From UBA4572 sp049965515 (GTDB taxonomy: Bacteria; Nitrospirota; Leptospirillia; Leptospirillales; Leptospirillaceae): a stretch of 64,000 nt of DNA. The notes below the pieces were generated by a model that made no database searches, was not told the origin of the DNA, and saw only the letters and a list, made by a program, of their open reading frames with translations. The translations under genes were made by a program, and so were the position numbers. This document shows positions 55,426-63,793 of this stretch, one piece after another; the first letter of the stretch is position 1; each line of letters opens with the position of its first letter. Where the stretch lies: assembly GCA_049965515.1 (NCBI GenBank), contig JBMFWG010000001.1:62001-126000 (forward strand), written 5' to 3'.

Positions 55426-56112
55426 CTATGATCGGACCTCGCATTCTTTCTTGAGTTCATCGGGGGACAGGGATTCAAGGCGCTTGAGGTCTCCCTCGAA
55501 CGTTCCTGAATGAATCTGGTCAAGTCGGTGTCTAAGATTCGGCGGAAAGGGGAGCTCTTTCGCCCCATAGGCACGACGGGCATAGAGAGCAATCTCATGA
55601 GGGGCCATTTCTGCAATGCACCGAGAGACACACAAACCGCACATGACGCAGCTGAATGTAAGATCGGCCACTGCCTTGAAATCTCCAAAATTTGCTCTCC
55701 AGACGGAATCGCGCACATCAATTCCTTGCGGGCAAACCTCCGTGCAAGCATTGCAATTCCGGCATGTGGCAGACTCCGGATAATAGGTAAAGAGCTCTTC
55801 CTTCGGGTCGGTCAGTCCTGCAACATCATAATGAGCCCGCTGGATGGGATAGGAGTCGAGCATGGAAAAGCTCATCCCTTCCGAGACAAGCGTCTGACAG
55901 GCCAAGGCATTTCGGAGACGGAAGTCACCTTCAATGCGGTAGACCGTCGCACAGGCTCCACAAACTCCTCCGAGACAACCCACCCCATGGATCACTTCAT
56001 GGCCGGTATACCACATGGCCTGAACCATGGTCGACCCTTGAGGGACACTATATTCTCGACCGTTAATGGACACACGGACCATCGTACCGATCTCTTCATT
56101 CTGACTTTCCAT
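55426..56112 (-). CDS. frdB: Fumarate reductase/succinate dehydrogenase iron-sulfur subunit
   Basis: 228 residues from the ATG at 56112 with GGGAGG upstream. An N-terminal plant-type ferredoxin domain has CLGGVCGAC and a fourth Cys in ALACQ. The C-terminal domain has CRNCNACTEVCPQG and CVMCGLCVSRC for further clusters. It passes electrons to FrdA. No membrane anchor subunit lies beside it, so the electron donor is not evident. Confidence 0.9.
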   Translation of the reverse strand: MESQNEEIGTMVRVSINGREYSVPQGSTMVQAMWYTGHEVIHGVGCLGGVCGACATVYRIEGDFRLRNALACQTLVSEGMSFSMLDSYPIQRAHYDVAGLTDPKEELFTYYPESATCRNCNACTEVCPQGIDVRDSVWRANFGDFKAVADLTFSCVMCGLCVSRCIAEMAPHEIALYARRAYGAKELPFPPNLRHRLDQIHSGTFEGDLKRLESLSPDELKKECEVRS

Positions 56113-56245
56113 GGTTGCCTCCCGAAAGCATATCCAACTGCTGACTTTCAAACCAAAAAAACGAAGAGACGCCCACGCGAAGGAACCTCCCCGCTGATAT
56201 CCAAATCTGATTCTGCACAAACATGTGAAAAGAGATTGATGGCCA

Positions 56246-56275
56246 ATATTACCAAAGTATCCCAAGATAATTCAA
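56246..56275 (-). promoter_or_regulatory. Candidate promoter of frdBA-sucCD
   Basis: On the minus strand TTGAAT (56275-56270), an 18-base spacer and TAATAT (56251-56246) lie about 135 bases before the frdB ATG. The rest of this 216-base gap shows no gene. Confidence 0.4.
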
Positions 56276-56328
56276 TTGGATGTTACGGTCCAATCATAGA
56301 CGTCATCGATCATAAGCGATTACCAGTC

Positions 56329-56877
56329 TTACTTTCCTTGTCTCTTTCCTCCCTCATCCTTTCTCCGCCGATACCATCCTCCCGGAAGAGTAGGATCGAG
56401 GAAGGGTTTCTTTTCCCTCGCTCCACTTGAGGGGTGGTAACGAATCGCGATGACACGCAAAATCGTCAAAGCAAGCAGAACCATTACCAGCTCGACATAT
56501 CTTGATAAAGGCTCATTCGAAAACCAGGTCACAAGAGTCTCGGACAAGAGCACAGCCAGAACAGAGTCGACGATATAGGTGACCTTTACCCGTCCCAAAG
56601 TAAAATAAGTCAGGATGGTCCGGGAGACTTCAAGGAGAGCAAGCAAAAGGAGAATATTGACGATCATTGACTTGAGCAAAGAGAGAAGCCCTCTCTGTGC
56701 GTGAATGAAGGCCTGCTCGATTGTCTCCCAAATTCCCCAAACCATTGCAAGAAATTGAACGAGAAGAAGTGTCAAAAGAACAAGCTTGACCCCCCCAAGA
56801 TACCAAGATGGGAATTTTTGCTCTATTTCTTCAAGTTGAGGAGGAATCGCAGGATTTGTAGTAGGCTCTTCAGACAA
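56329..56877 (-). CDS. PsiE-like membrane protein
   Basis: 182 residues with four membrane helices. LLLALLEVSRTILTYFTLGRVKVTYIVDSVL matches the phosphate-starvation-inducible PsiE family pattern in which an Arg/Lys-rich loop joins two helices. The C-terminal tail is strongly basic. Function is unknown. AAGGAG precedes the ATG by seven bases. Confidence 0.8.
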   Translation of the reverse strand: MSEEPTTNPAIPPQLEEIEQKFPSWYLGGVKLVLLTLLLVQFLAMVWGIWETIEQAFIHAQRGLLSLLKSMIVNILLLLALLEVSRTILTYFTLGRVKVTYIVDSVLAVLLSETLVTWFSNEPLSRYVELVMVLLALTILRVIAIRYHPSSGAREKKPFLDPTLPGGWYRRRKDEGGKRQGK

Positions 56878-56927
56878 GGACCAACTCCTTTATTAAATTG
56901 AAAAGAATGATTCGAAGAAGAGGAGCA

Positions 56928-56956
56928 AATCTAGACATGCCATAAAACTTATTCAA
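56928..56956 (-). promoter_or_regulatory. Candidate promoter of the PsiE-like gene
   Basis: TTGAAT (56956-56951) and TAGATT (56933-56928) with a 17-base spacer lie about 50 bases before the ATG, just past the ccl terminator. Confidence 0.4.
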
Positions 56957-56996
56957 GAATGACCCAAGTTTGTTTCGGCAAGATCAGGAACGATGG

Positions 56997-57025
56997 AAAA
57001 AACGGAGGGGACGGACGTCCCCTCC
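56997..57025 (-). terminator. Rho-independent terminator of ccl
   Basis: On the minus strand a 9-bp stem GGAGGGGAC/GTCCCCTCC with a 4-base loop (57025-57004) is followed by G and six T. It begins 12 bases after the ccl stop codon. Confidence 0.85.
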
Positions 57026-57037
57026 TGGTATGGAAGA

Positions 57038-57835
57038 CTAACGGGTCCCAGGAACAGGGCGAACAGGGGTCCCATCATAAGCATAGGTTCCCTCTTCAAG
57101 GCGGCGAAATGGTTTTTCGCGCTCCCACTCCTCAACCACATGAGCAACAAGCCCTGGGATTCGGCCAATGATAAATAGTCCCTTTCCGTTTTTCCAGGAA
57201 AGACCCATCTCTGAGATCACCGCAGCAATCATCCCGTCGACATTCAATGGTAGATTTTTGCCACTCTTCGCTTCAAGCTCATCCTGGACAGCCACGGCAA
57301 ACTCGACAAAACGACCCATATATCCATACTCCTTCGCGAGCTCGAGAAGTCGGAGTGTTCGGGGATCACGTTTGTAAAGTTTGTGACCATAGCCGGGAAG
57401 ACGTTTTTTCTTCTTGTCGAACTCCTCGACCACCGACTTGGCATGCGCGCGAATATCGACAACATTTGCCGGGAAATTCTCCTGATAGATCCGGGCGCAC
57501 TGCTCAATAGCCCCCCCGTGGGAATCTCCCAGCGTCAGAACACCGGCACCAACCGCCGCATTCAGGGGATTTCCTCCGGAGAAAACGGTTCTTGCCGCCA
57601 CAACAGAGGGTGGCCCAATTCCGTTGTCGATGCAGGCAACCAACATCGCTTCCATCATCTTTTTCTCACGCTCTGTAGGAAGCTCTCCCTTGAGAATCAA
57701 AAAAATTGCTTCGGCAAAGGACACTCGTCCCACAAGGTCATCAAGGGGATAGCCTCGAACTACCGGCTTTCCATCCACCTGCCCACCAACACGGGTTTTC
57801 CAGTTCAGTTCCTTTCCTTGAGACTCTTTGCTCAT
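57038..57835 (-). CDS. ccl: Citryl-CoA lyase
   Basis: 265 residues related to the C-terminal part of citrate synthase, far shorter than citrate synthase itself. Catalytic-type residues appear in GDSHGGAIE, LPGYGHKLYKRDPR and LNVDGMIAAV. It cleaves citryl-CoA to acetyl-CoA and oxaloacetate, the second half of citrate cleavage in Hydrogenobacter-type reductive TCA cycles. It follows a terminator-like hairpin after acn by only 36 bases. Confidence 0.9.
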   Translation of the reverse strand: MSKESQGKELNWKTRVGGQVDGKPVVRGYPLDDLVGRVSFAEAIFLILKGELPTEREKKMMEAMLVACIDNGIGPPSVVAARTVFSGGNPLNAAVGAGVLTLGDSHGGAIEQCARIYQENFPANVVDIRAHAKSVVEEFDKKKKRLPGYGHKLYKRDPRTLRLLELAKEYGYMGRFVEFAVAVQDELEAKSGKNLPLNVDGMIAAVISEMGLSWKNGKGLFIIGRIPGLVAHVVEEWEREKPFRRLEEGTYAYDGTPVRPVPGTR

Positions 57836-57871
57836 CCGAATTCCTTTCGATAAAGTGATCAGGAAAAAGGC

Positions 57872-57901
57872 AAAAAAAGGGGACCGTATTCAACGGTCCC
57901 C
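57872..57901 (-). terminator. Terminator or attenuator between acn and ccl
   Basis: A perfect 9-bp stem GGGGACCGT/ACGGTCCCC with loop ATTCA (57879-57901) is followed on the minus strand by seven T. It is 19 bases past the acn stop and 36 bases before ccl, with no obvious promoter between. It may reduce rather than abolish ccl expression. Confidence 0.8.
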
Positions 57902-57919
57902 CAGGAATGATAAACGATC

Positions 57920-59842
57920 CTATCGAGAACGACTCTTGACGTAGGCCAAGGTGCCTCCAGCACGCACAATTTCAAGGTCACGAGCCGTCAATGAGTGCTT
58001 CACTGGGATCTCGATTTTCTTTGTCAGATTCTTCAGGACAAGATTTCCTTTTTCAAGCCCTGCCGTGCTGAACTCAAGCTGATCATCTCGATCAATCTTG
58101 TCGTAGTCGGCCTCGTTAACAAAAGTCAAGGGAAGAATTCCAAAGTTGATCAGATTGGCCAGGTGAATACGGGCAAATCCCTTCACAATGACAGCCTTCA
58201 CCCCTAGGTACATAGGGGCAAGAGCCGCATGCTCACGACTTGAGCCCTGTCCATAGTTGGCCCCGCCAACAATAAAACCACCCCCCGCTTCCTTGGCTCG
58301 CTTGGGGAACGTCGGATCAACCGACTCAAAAACATACTGGGAGATCGCCGGAACATTCGAGCGAAGCGGGAGAACCTTGGCGCCTGCCGGCATGATGTGA
58401 TCGGTCGTGATGTTGTCTCCGACCTTGAGAAGAACCGAACCTGTCACCGTCTCGGAAATTCGGTCACGGGTTGGAAGAGGCTTGATGTTAGGCCCACGCA
58501 GGACTTCGATACCAGCACCATCCTTCGGTGGAAAAATCATCATCCTGTCATCAAGAACATACTTTTCCGGGAGGTCCACAGCCTTCGGAGCCACCCCCAG
58601 ATCTCTGGGGTCGGTGATCACACCCGTAATGGCACAGGCCGCAGCCACTTCAGGGCTTGCAAGATAAACCTTGGCATCCTTGGTTCCGGAGCGTCCTTCA
58701 AAGTTCCGATTAAAGGTTCTCACAGAAACCCCGCCAGAGGGGGGAGCAAAGCCCATTCCAATGCATGGACCGCATGCAGACTCAAGCAGGCGGGCTCCCG
58801 ACGTGATAAGATCGCCCAAGACTCCATTTTGGGAGATCATCTCCAGTGTCTGACGGGATCCTGGGGAAAACCCAAGGCTAACGGAAGGATGGACCGTCTT
58901 CCCCTTCATGATGGCCGCGATTCCCAGAAGGTCCTTGTAGGAAGAATTCGTGCAGGAACCAATGGCCACCTGGCTAACAGGAATTCCCGCAATTTCTCGG
59001 ACCTTGACAACATTGTCCGGAGAGTGAGGCTGGGCGATCAAGGGCTCAAGGGTGTTTAGATCGATCTCAACGGTCTCATCGTAGGCTGCACCAGGATCTG
59101 CGGCTAAAGCCACATAATCATTCTCACGTCCCTGGGCTTTAAGGTATTTTCGAGTTTGGTCGTCAGAGGGAAAGATAGAGGTGGTTGCCCCCAGCTCTGC
59201 ACCCATATTGGTAATGGTTGAGCGTTCGGGAACCGACAGGCTCGCCACACCTTCTCCTCCATACTCAAAAATCTTGCCGACGCCTCCCTTGACTGTCAGA
59301 CGACGAAGAAGCTCGAGAATGACATCCTTGGCGGAGACAAAGGGCTGAAGCTTTCCGGTCAGCCTTACAAGAACAACCTTGGGCATGGCCGTGTAAAAAG
59401 GCTCACCCCCCATGGCAAGAGCGACATCTAGACCACCCGCACCGATGGCAATCATACCGAGCCCCCCGTTGGTAGGGGTGTGGCTATCCGACCCGAGAAG
59501 GGTTTTTCCTGGCTTACCGAAACGTTCGAGATGAACCTGATGGCAAATTCCATTTCCGGGGCGGGAAAAGACGATTCCATATCGAGCAGCGACGGTCTGA
59601 AGGTAACGATGATCGTCCGCATTCTCAAACCCGGTCTGGAGCATATTATGGTCGACGTAGGAGACCGAGAGCTCGGTCTTTACCCGATCAAGTCCAAGGG
59701 CCTCAAACTGAAGGTAAGACATGGTTCCAGTGGCATCCTGGGTCAGGGTCTGATCGATACGGATTGCCACTTCCTTTCCGGCAACCATTTCTCCGGAAAC
59801 CAAGTGATTCTTGAAGATTTTCTGGGTCAGGTTAAGCGCCAT
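57920..59842 (-). CDS. acn: Aconitate hydratase
   Basis: 640 residues. The [4Fe-4S] cysteines are in GSCTNSSYKD and ACGPCIGMGF. GSDSHTPTNGGLGMIAIGAGGLDVALAM and the swivel-domain GGANYGQGSSREHAALAP are conserved. It interconverts citrate and isocitrate; in the reductive cycle it runs towards citrate. AAGGAG lies about seven bases before the ATG. A CTCAT-ACA-ATGAG palindrome (59895-59907) in its leader may be an operator. Confidence 0.95.
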   Translation of the reverse strand: MALNLTQKIFKNHLVSGEMVAGKEVAIRIDQTLTQDATGTMSYLQFEALGLDRVKTELSVSYVDHNMLQTGFENADDHRYLQTVAARYGIVFSRPGNGICHQVHLERFGKPGKTLLGSDSHTPTNGGLGMIAIGAGGLDVALAMGGEPFYTAMPKVVLVRLTGKLQPFVSAKDVILELLRRLTVKGGVGKIFEYGGEGVASLSVPERSTITNMGAELGATTSIFPSDDQTRKYLKAQGRENDYVALAADPGAAYDETVEIDLNTLEPLIAQPHSPDNVVKVREIAGIPVSQVAIGSCTNSSYKDLLGIAAIMKGKTVHPSVSLGFSPGSRQTLEMISQNGVLGDLITSGARLLESACGPCIGMGFAPPSGGVSVRTFNRNFEGRSGTKDAKVYLASPEVAAACAITGVITDPRDLGVAPKAVDLPEKYVLDDRMMIFPPKDGAGIEVLRGPNIKPLPTRDRISETVTGSVLLKVGDNITTDHIMPAGAKVLPLRSNVPAISQYVFESVDPTFPKRAKEAGGGFIVGGANYGQGSSREHAALAPMYLGVKAVIVKGFARIHLANLINFGILPLTFVNEADYDKIDRDDQLEFSTAGLEKGNLVLKNLTKKIEIPVKHSLTARDLEIVRAGGTLAYVKSRSR

Positions 59843-60006
59843 TGCTTAATCTCCTTGGGGGAATGGGTCTGATTTCTCCGGGAAAGACTTTCGGCTCATA
59901 CAATGAGTCACCCCGGAAATCCTCTGGGATCTCCGCAAAGTCGAACAATAACGGGATTCTAGAATTTGCGTCTAAACATTATGCCATGGAATTATCACCA
60001 AAAAAA

Positions 60007-60049
60007 AGCCCCTGTTCTCCCCATCGATCAAGTGGGGGAAACAAGGGCT
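60007..60049 (-). terminator. Terminator of the ccsA-ccsB operon
   Basis: A long imperfect stem (AGCCC, TGTT and TCCCC pairing with GGGGG, AACA and GGGCT, two mismatches) is followed on the minus strand by eight T (60007-60000). It lies about 35 bases past the small membrane protein gene. The 59843-60000 leader of acn beyond it holds no gene. Confidence 0.8.
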
Positions 60050-60082
60050 AAAAATAGGAATAAGGAATTGGGAATTAGTGCA

Positions 60083-60247
60083 TTACGGCCAGAGGTGCGT
60101 GGAAGAACCAGGAAGCCATCCCGTCATGTGATTGGCTTTCTCCGCTCCCTGCCCAAGGAAGATGATGTAAAAGAGGAGCCCTGCAAGAATCGCGATTCCC
60201 CCAATAATTGCAGGACCTGTTGCCATCTGCGCTCTTTCTTCTGCCAT
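60083..60247 (-). CDS. 54-residue membrane protein in the citryl-CoA synthetase operon
   Basis: A short frame with AAGG four bases before its ATG. The sequence begins MAEERAQMATGPAIIGGIA, has one strong hydrophobic helix (AIIGGIAILAGLLFYIIFLGQ) and ends in a small polar tail (TGWLPGSSTHLWP). It is 36 bases after ccsB and before the operon terminator. No family recognised. Confidence 0.65.
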   Translation of the reverse strand: MAEERAQMATGPAIIGGIAILAGLLFYIIFLGQGAEKANHMTGWLPGSSTHLWP

Positions 60248-60283
60248 TTGCCTTCACCCCCATTCGTTGTGACGTGCGTTCCC

Positions 60284-61267
60284 CTAGATCGTTGTATATA
60301 GGGGCTTAACGTGCTCGGTCGTGCTGTCCTCAAAGTCCCGAGGAACACCGAGCGACTCGATCGCCTTCACCAAGTCATGATAATAGAAGGCGACCTTCAC
60401 TGGAAATTTCTTTCCGGCAGCTTCAAGGCGGGAAATTTTATCAGTCGCTTTCCCCATGCCCCGCTCCACAATTGCTCCGGCATGTCCGAAAGCCACACCC
60501 TCAGGCATTCTCTCCTGAAATCTTCCCGAGATAAAGGCTGCAACGGGCTTGTCGAAGCCGCCCGAAGTAATGAGGTCGGCAACTTGCTCTTCGTAAGCCC
60601 CTCCGGGCTCTCCGAGCATAACGACAGCCTTGACTTTCGGATCTCCCTTGATTTGCTTCAATACATCTGAGTAGGTCGTATTGGAGATGATATCACCACC
60701 GATAGCCAAAGCCATATAGGTTCCCCATCCACGGCGTTTGAACATCTCCGCAGTCGTCACGGTCAGACCGCCACTCTTTGAAATGACGACAATACCGCCA
60801 TCCCTAAAGGCGACAGAAGGATCTTTTCCCCCGATAGCCCCAATCCGGCCCACCGAAGGAACGAAGCACCCCAAACTGGTCCCACCGACGACAATGGCCC
60901 CACGACGCTCTTTTTCCTGAAAAATAATCTCGGAGTCGCGAATTGGCACATGTTCTGTGATAATATACAACACCCTGATACCATTGTCGAGACATTCCAT
61001 CACCGCGTCAAGAACCGAAACAGGAGGAACATAGATAAGTGCGGTATTAAGGAGCTTGCCCACCTTCGGATCTTTTACAGCCTCTGCCAAGGTGTCAAAC
61101 ACGGGCACGGGAAGTTCTGTGCTTCCACCTTTTCCTGGGGTAATTCCTGCCTTAATAATACCTGGATACAGAGCCTCAGATTCCTTGATTACCTGGGATG
61201 CTTCGCGTCCGGTAGCACCAATCACCACAACGCCAGTTTTTTCGTTAAGATAAACGGTTCCTCTCAA
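60284..61267 (-). CDS. ccsB: Citryl-CoA synthetase small subunit
   Basis: 327 residues homologous to SucD: VVVIGATGREASQVI, GITPGKGGSTELPVPV, and the phosphohistidine site FGHAGAIVERGMGKAT. It departs from SucD at the substrate loop (GGTSLGCFVPS where SucD has GPNCPGIITP) and resembles the SucD-like part of ATP-citrate lyase there. With CcsA it forms citryl-CoA from citrate, ATP and CoA. Name follows Hydrogenobacter usage (CcsA large, CcsB small). Confidence 0.88.
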   Translation of the reverse strand: MRGTVYLNEKTGVVVIGATGREASQVIKESEALYPGIIKAGITPGKGGSTELPVPVFDTLAEAVKDPKVGKLLNTALIYVPPVSVLDAVMECLDNGIRVLYIITEHVPIRDSEIIFQEKERRGAIVVGGTSLGCFVPSVGRIGAIGGKDPSVAFRDGGIVVISKSGGLTVTTAEMFKRRGWGTYMALAIGGDIISNTTYSDVLKQIKGDPKVKAVVMLGEPGGAYEEQVADLITSGGFDKPVAAFISGRFQERMPEGVAFGHAGAIVERGMGKATDKISRLEAAGKKFPVKVAFYYHDLVKAIESLGVPRDFEDSTTEHVKPLYTTI

Positions 61268-61294
61268 GTCTCATCCTCCATTATGGTGACGGTC

Positions 61295-62545
61295 CTAGAC
61301 AATCTGCTCAGGCTTATATCCCGCATGCTTTATTAAAAGGTCCTTCAAACGGATCGGCGCTTCGGTAATGGGAAGCTGTGAATCGTAGATTTCTCCACGA
61401 ATTCCATTCCTGACAAAACATTCGTGAAGCATCTTCAAACCCTTAACATACTCTGGACCGGAGCGGCGGACCACCCAAATAAGATTCTTGTCAAGTTTTC
61501 CTTCGGCATTCATGTCATCGAGAGCCTTTGCAAGTCCTTCGCCCAAGGTGACATCAATTCTTGTATTGCTTGCCGTCCCACCACAAACGAGAACCCCCTT
61601 GATACCTGGCTTCGAAAGGATGACCCGGGAGATCCTGTACATTTTTTCAGCCGGAGGATTGCCTCCAATATCTGTCAGGTTTGCAATTCTTAGTCCCGCT
61701 TCAATCGCCGTTTCAGCCGTGACGGTAGAGCCACCTCCACCGAAGGTCATCATTGCGATATCACCGTCAAGCTCCACATAGGATCCTGCCTTCCCGCGAT
61801 GGTCTCCTTGATCGATCAGAATCGCGTCCTGCTCCCGCTGAGTCATGGGACGTCCCTGAGCACTTCTTGCGCCATAGACTACGGCAGGGTTTACTGAGGC
61901 ATCATCATCGAGAATAACGACCGCATCGGCCGCTACAATCTTGCGCTTATCACCCGTACGAGCCACCACAAGGGGATTGATTTCAAGAAGACGGCATTCC
62001 GCACCTACGAATGCATTATAAACACTAACAATTACCTCAGAGAGGGGGCGAAGAAGATCCTTGTCTGAAAACCCTATACCTGTAAGAAACTGCCTGATTT
62101 GGTAGGGGTAGACTGAGCGAACATCAGAAATAACATGGGTATGAATGAGCTTGGGATCGATCTCTTCAACGTCCATCCCGCCGTGCTCGCTGAATATGAT
62201 GGCCGGAGCTCTATCTTTTGTAGAATAGGTTACAGAAAGGTAGAATTCTTTTTCAATATCGAGCTTCTCTTCGACCAGTGCGCCAATGGACTTTTCTCCA
62301 TAAACCTCGCGCGTCGCCAAATCCCCGACGACATCCGAAACCTTTGCCTTGTCAGAAACGACCTTGACCGCGCCGGCCTTTCCTCTTTTTCCGACGAGAA
62401 CCATCGACTTCACGACAACGCCGGGCTCTTTCTCCACAAACTGTTTGACGGCATCATTCATCTCCGTCGCAAAGATATAGCGAGGAACAGGGATTTTGTA
62501 TTTTTTGAAGATTGCGCCAAGGGCCTCATGCTCGTAAAGCTTCAT
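61295..62545 (-). CDS. ccsA: Citryl-CoA synthetase large subunit
   Basis: 416 residues homologous to SucC with an ATP-grasp fold: MKLYEHEALGAIFKKYKIPVP, GKRGKAGAVKVVSDKAK, LLEINPLVVA, and VLVCGGTASNTRIDVT where SucC has an FGG motif. Length and sequence fit the citryl-CoA synthetase/ATP-citrate lyase small-subunit group rather than SucC, of which a separate copy lies at 52604-53791. It is followed after 27 bases by ccsB. Confidence 0.88.
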   Translation of the reverse strand: MKLYEHEALGAIFKKYKIPVPRYIFATEMNDAVKQFVEKEPGVVVKSMVLVGKRGKAGAVKVVSDKAKVSDVVGDLATREVYGEKSIGALVEEKLDIEKEFYLSVTYSTKDRAPAIIFSEHGGMDVEEIDPKLIHTHVISDVRSVYPYQIRQFLTGIGFSDKDLLRPLSEVIVSVYNAFVGAECRLLEINPLVVARTGDKRKIVAADAVVILDDDASVNPAVVYGARSAQGRPMTQREQDAILIDQGDHRGKAGSYVELDGDIAMMTFGGGGSTVTAETAIEAGLRIANLTDIGGNPPAEKMYRISRVILSKPGIKGVLVCGGTASNTRIDVTLGEGLAKALDDMNAEGKLDKNLIWVVRRSGPEYVKGLKMLHECFVRNGIRGEIYDSQLPITEAPIRLKDLLIKHAGYKPEQIV

Positions 62546-62686
62546 TCTCGTCTGACTCCTTTTGGGGGTCGTTGGGGGCGATATGTCCGGATATGATACT
62601 TCCGGATCCTGTCACAGAAATTTCGCAACATCATACTCAAACAAGCATGCGAGAGTCAAACATTTCTCAGGGGTGGATTTAAACGA

Positions 62687-62716
62687 CTGACGAGGCCGCT
62701 TCCGACGTGGTAAAAT
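62687..62716 (+). promoter_or_regulatory. Possible promoter for the methyltransferase gene
   Basis: CTGACG (62687-62692), an 18-base spacer and TAAAAT (62711-62716) lie 39 bases before the ATG in the gap divergent from ccsA. The -10 box is good, the -35 moderate. Confidence 0.4.
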
Positions 62717-62755
62717 AAAAAAAATTTTAAGAAACCGCTATGGAGACCGACGCAT

Positions 62756-63793
62756 ATGGCTGAATCACTCACCTCTTCGACACAAGAGGTCGCCCGTCAA
62801 CTTCGAATGCAGTCCCAAGGGGCCATGAGCCTTAACGTTGCATTTATCGGAATTGTCAGCAATCTCTTTGAGGCTCTCCATCTTCTGGGAGAAGCAACGA
62901 TTGATGCCCTGGCAAAGGAATCCGGCATGGACACGCTCTATGTCCGCCGCTGGGCTGAAGCCGCTTACGCATTCGGATACCTTGATCTGGTAGCCGAACA
63001 TTACAAGCTGACCTTTTCCGGAAATCTGATGCGCCCATCTCATCCGGAAACACAGTTTAACATTCCGATCGGGGCCCTTTTGTCCGCTCACATGGCCGAT
63101 CGCGCAGCAGAGCTCATGCTGACAGGTGAGAGACCTGGGGAAAAAGTCCTTACCGAACGAAAAAACATCCTCCCGTGGTTCGGGGCCATGCTTGAAGCAA
63201 GCTTTTCGGGAATCTTTGAAAAGGAAATATGCCCTTCCATTAAGATATTTTCCGACATTGACCAAAGGGGGGGAACAGTTGTGGATTTAGGTTGTGGAAA
63301 CGGCTGGTATCTCCGTTCTCTTGCCAGGCGCTGTCAAAGCATTCGAGGAATCGGTCTTGATGGATTTGAAGAAAATGTTCGCCGAGCGCGTAACCTTGCA
63401 AAAAAAGAAGGTCTCGATCGCCGACTCAGCTTTGATGTGGGAGATATCAAAACATTTTCTCATACAGGAACTGCGGACATTATCGCAATGAACCGAGCTC
63501 TCCACCATGTCTGGGATGAAAAGGAAACCGTTTTCCGAATTTTAAAGGACCATTTAAAACCAGACGGGGCGGTCGTCATTTGGGAGCCAGCATGGCCCCA
63601 AAAGATTCAAGATCTCCGGGAACCCCGTCGTCGCCCTCTGGCCGTTCAAAATCTTGGAGAACATGTGCAGGGCAACCATCTCCTACGGCCTGAAGAAATC
63701 GTCGATGCCTTTCGAGCAGTGGGAATGAAATCCGAAGTCAGCTTGTTTGGAGAAGGCACAGAAGCAGTGATTGTAGGATTTCATTCCTCATGA
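62756..63793 (+). CDS. SAM-dependent methyltransferase with N-terminal winged-helix region
   Basis: 345 residues. The first approximately 150 resemble the dimerisation/winged-helix domain of small-molecule methyltransferases (FEALHLLGEATIDALAKESGMDTLYVRRWAEAAYAFGYL). The class I fold follows: SAM site VVDLGCGNGWYLRSLA, acidic residues in GIGLDGFEENV and FDVGDIKTF, and MNRALHHVWDEKETVFRIL. The substrate is unknown. The next gene overlaps its stop (ATGA). Confidence 0.85.
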   Translation: MAESLTSSTQEVARQLRMQSQGAMSLNVAFIGIVSNLFEALHLLGEATIDALAKESGMDTLYVRRWAEAAYAFGYLDLVAEHYKLTFSGNLMRPSHPETQFNIPIGALLSAHMADRAAELMLTGERPGEKVLTERKNILPWFGAMLEASFSGIFEKEICPSIKIFSDIDQRGGTVVDLGCGNGWYLRSLARRCQSIRGIGLDGFEENVRRARNLAKKEGLDRRLSFDVGDIKTFSHTGTADIIAMNRALHHVWDEKETVFRILKDHLKPDGAVVIWEPAWPQKIQDLREPRRRPLAVQNLGEHVQGNHLLRPEEIVDAFRAVGMKSEVSLFGEGTEAVIVGFHSS

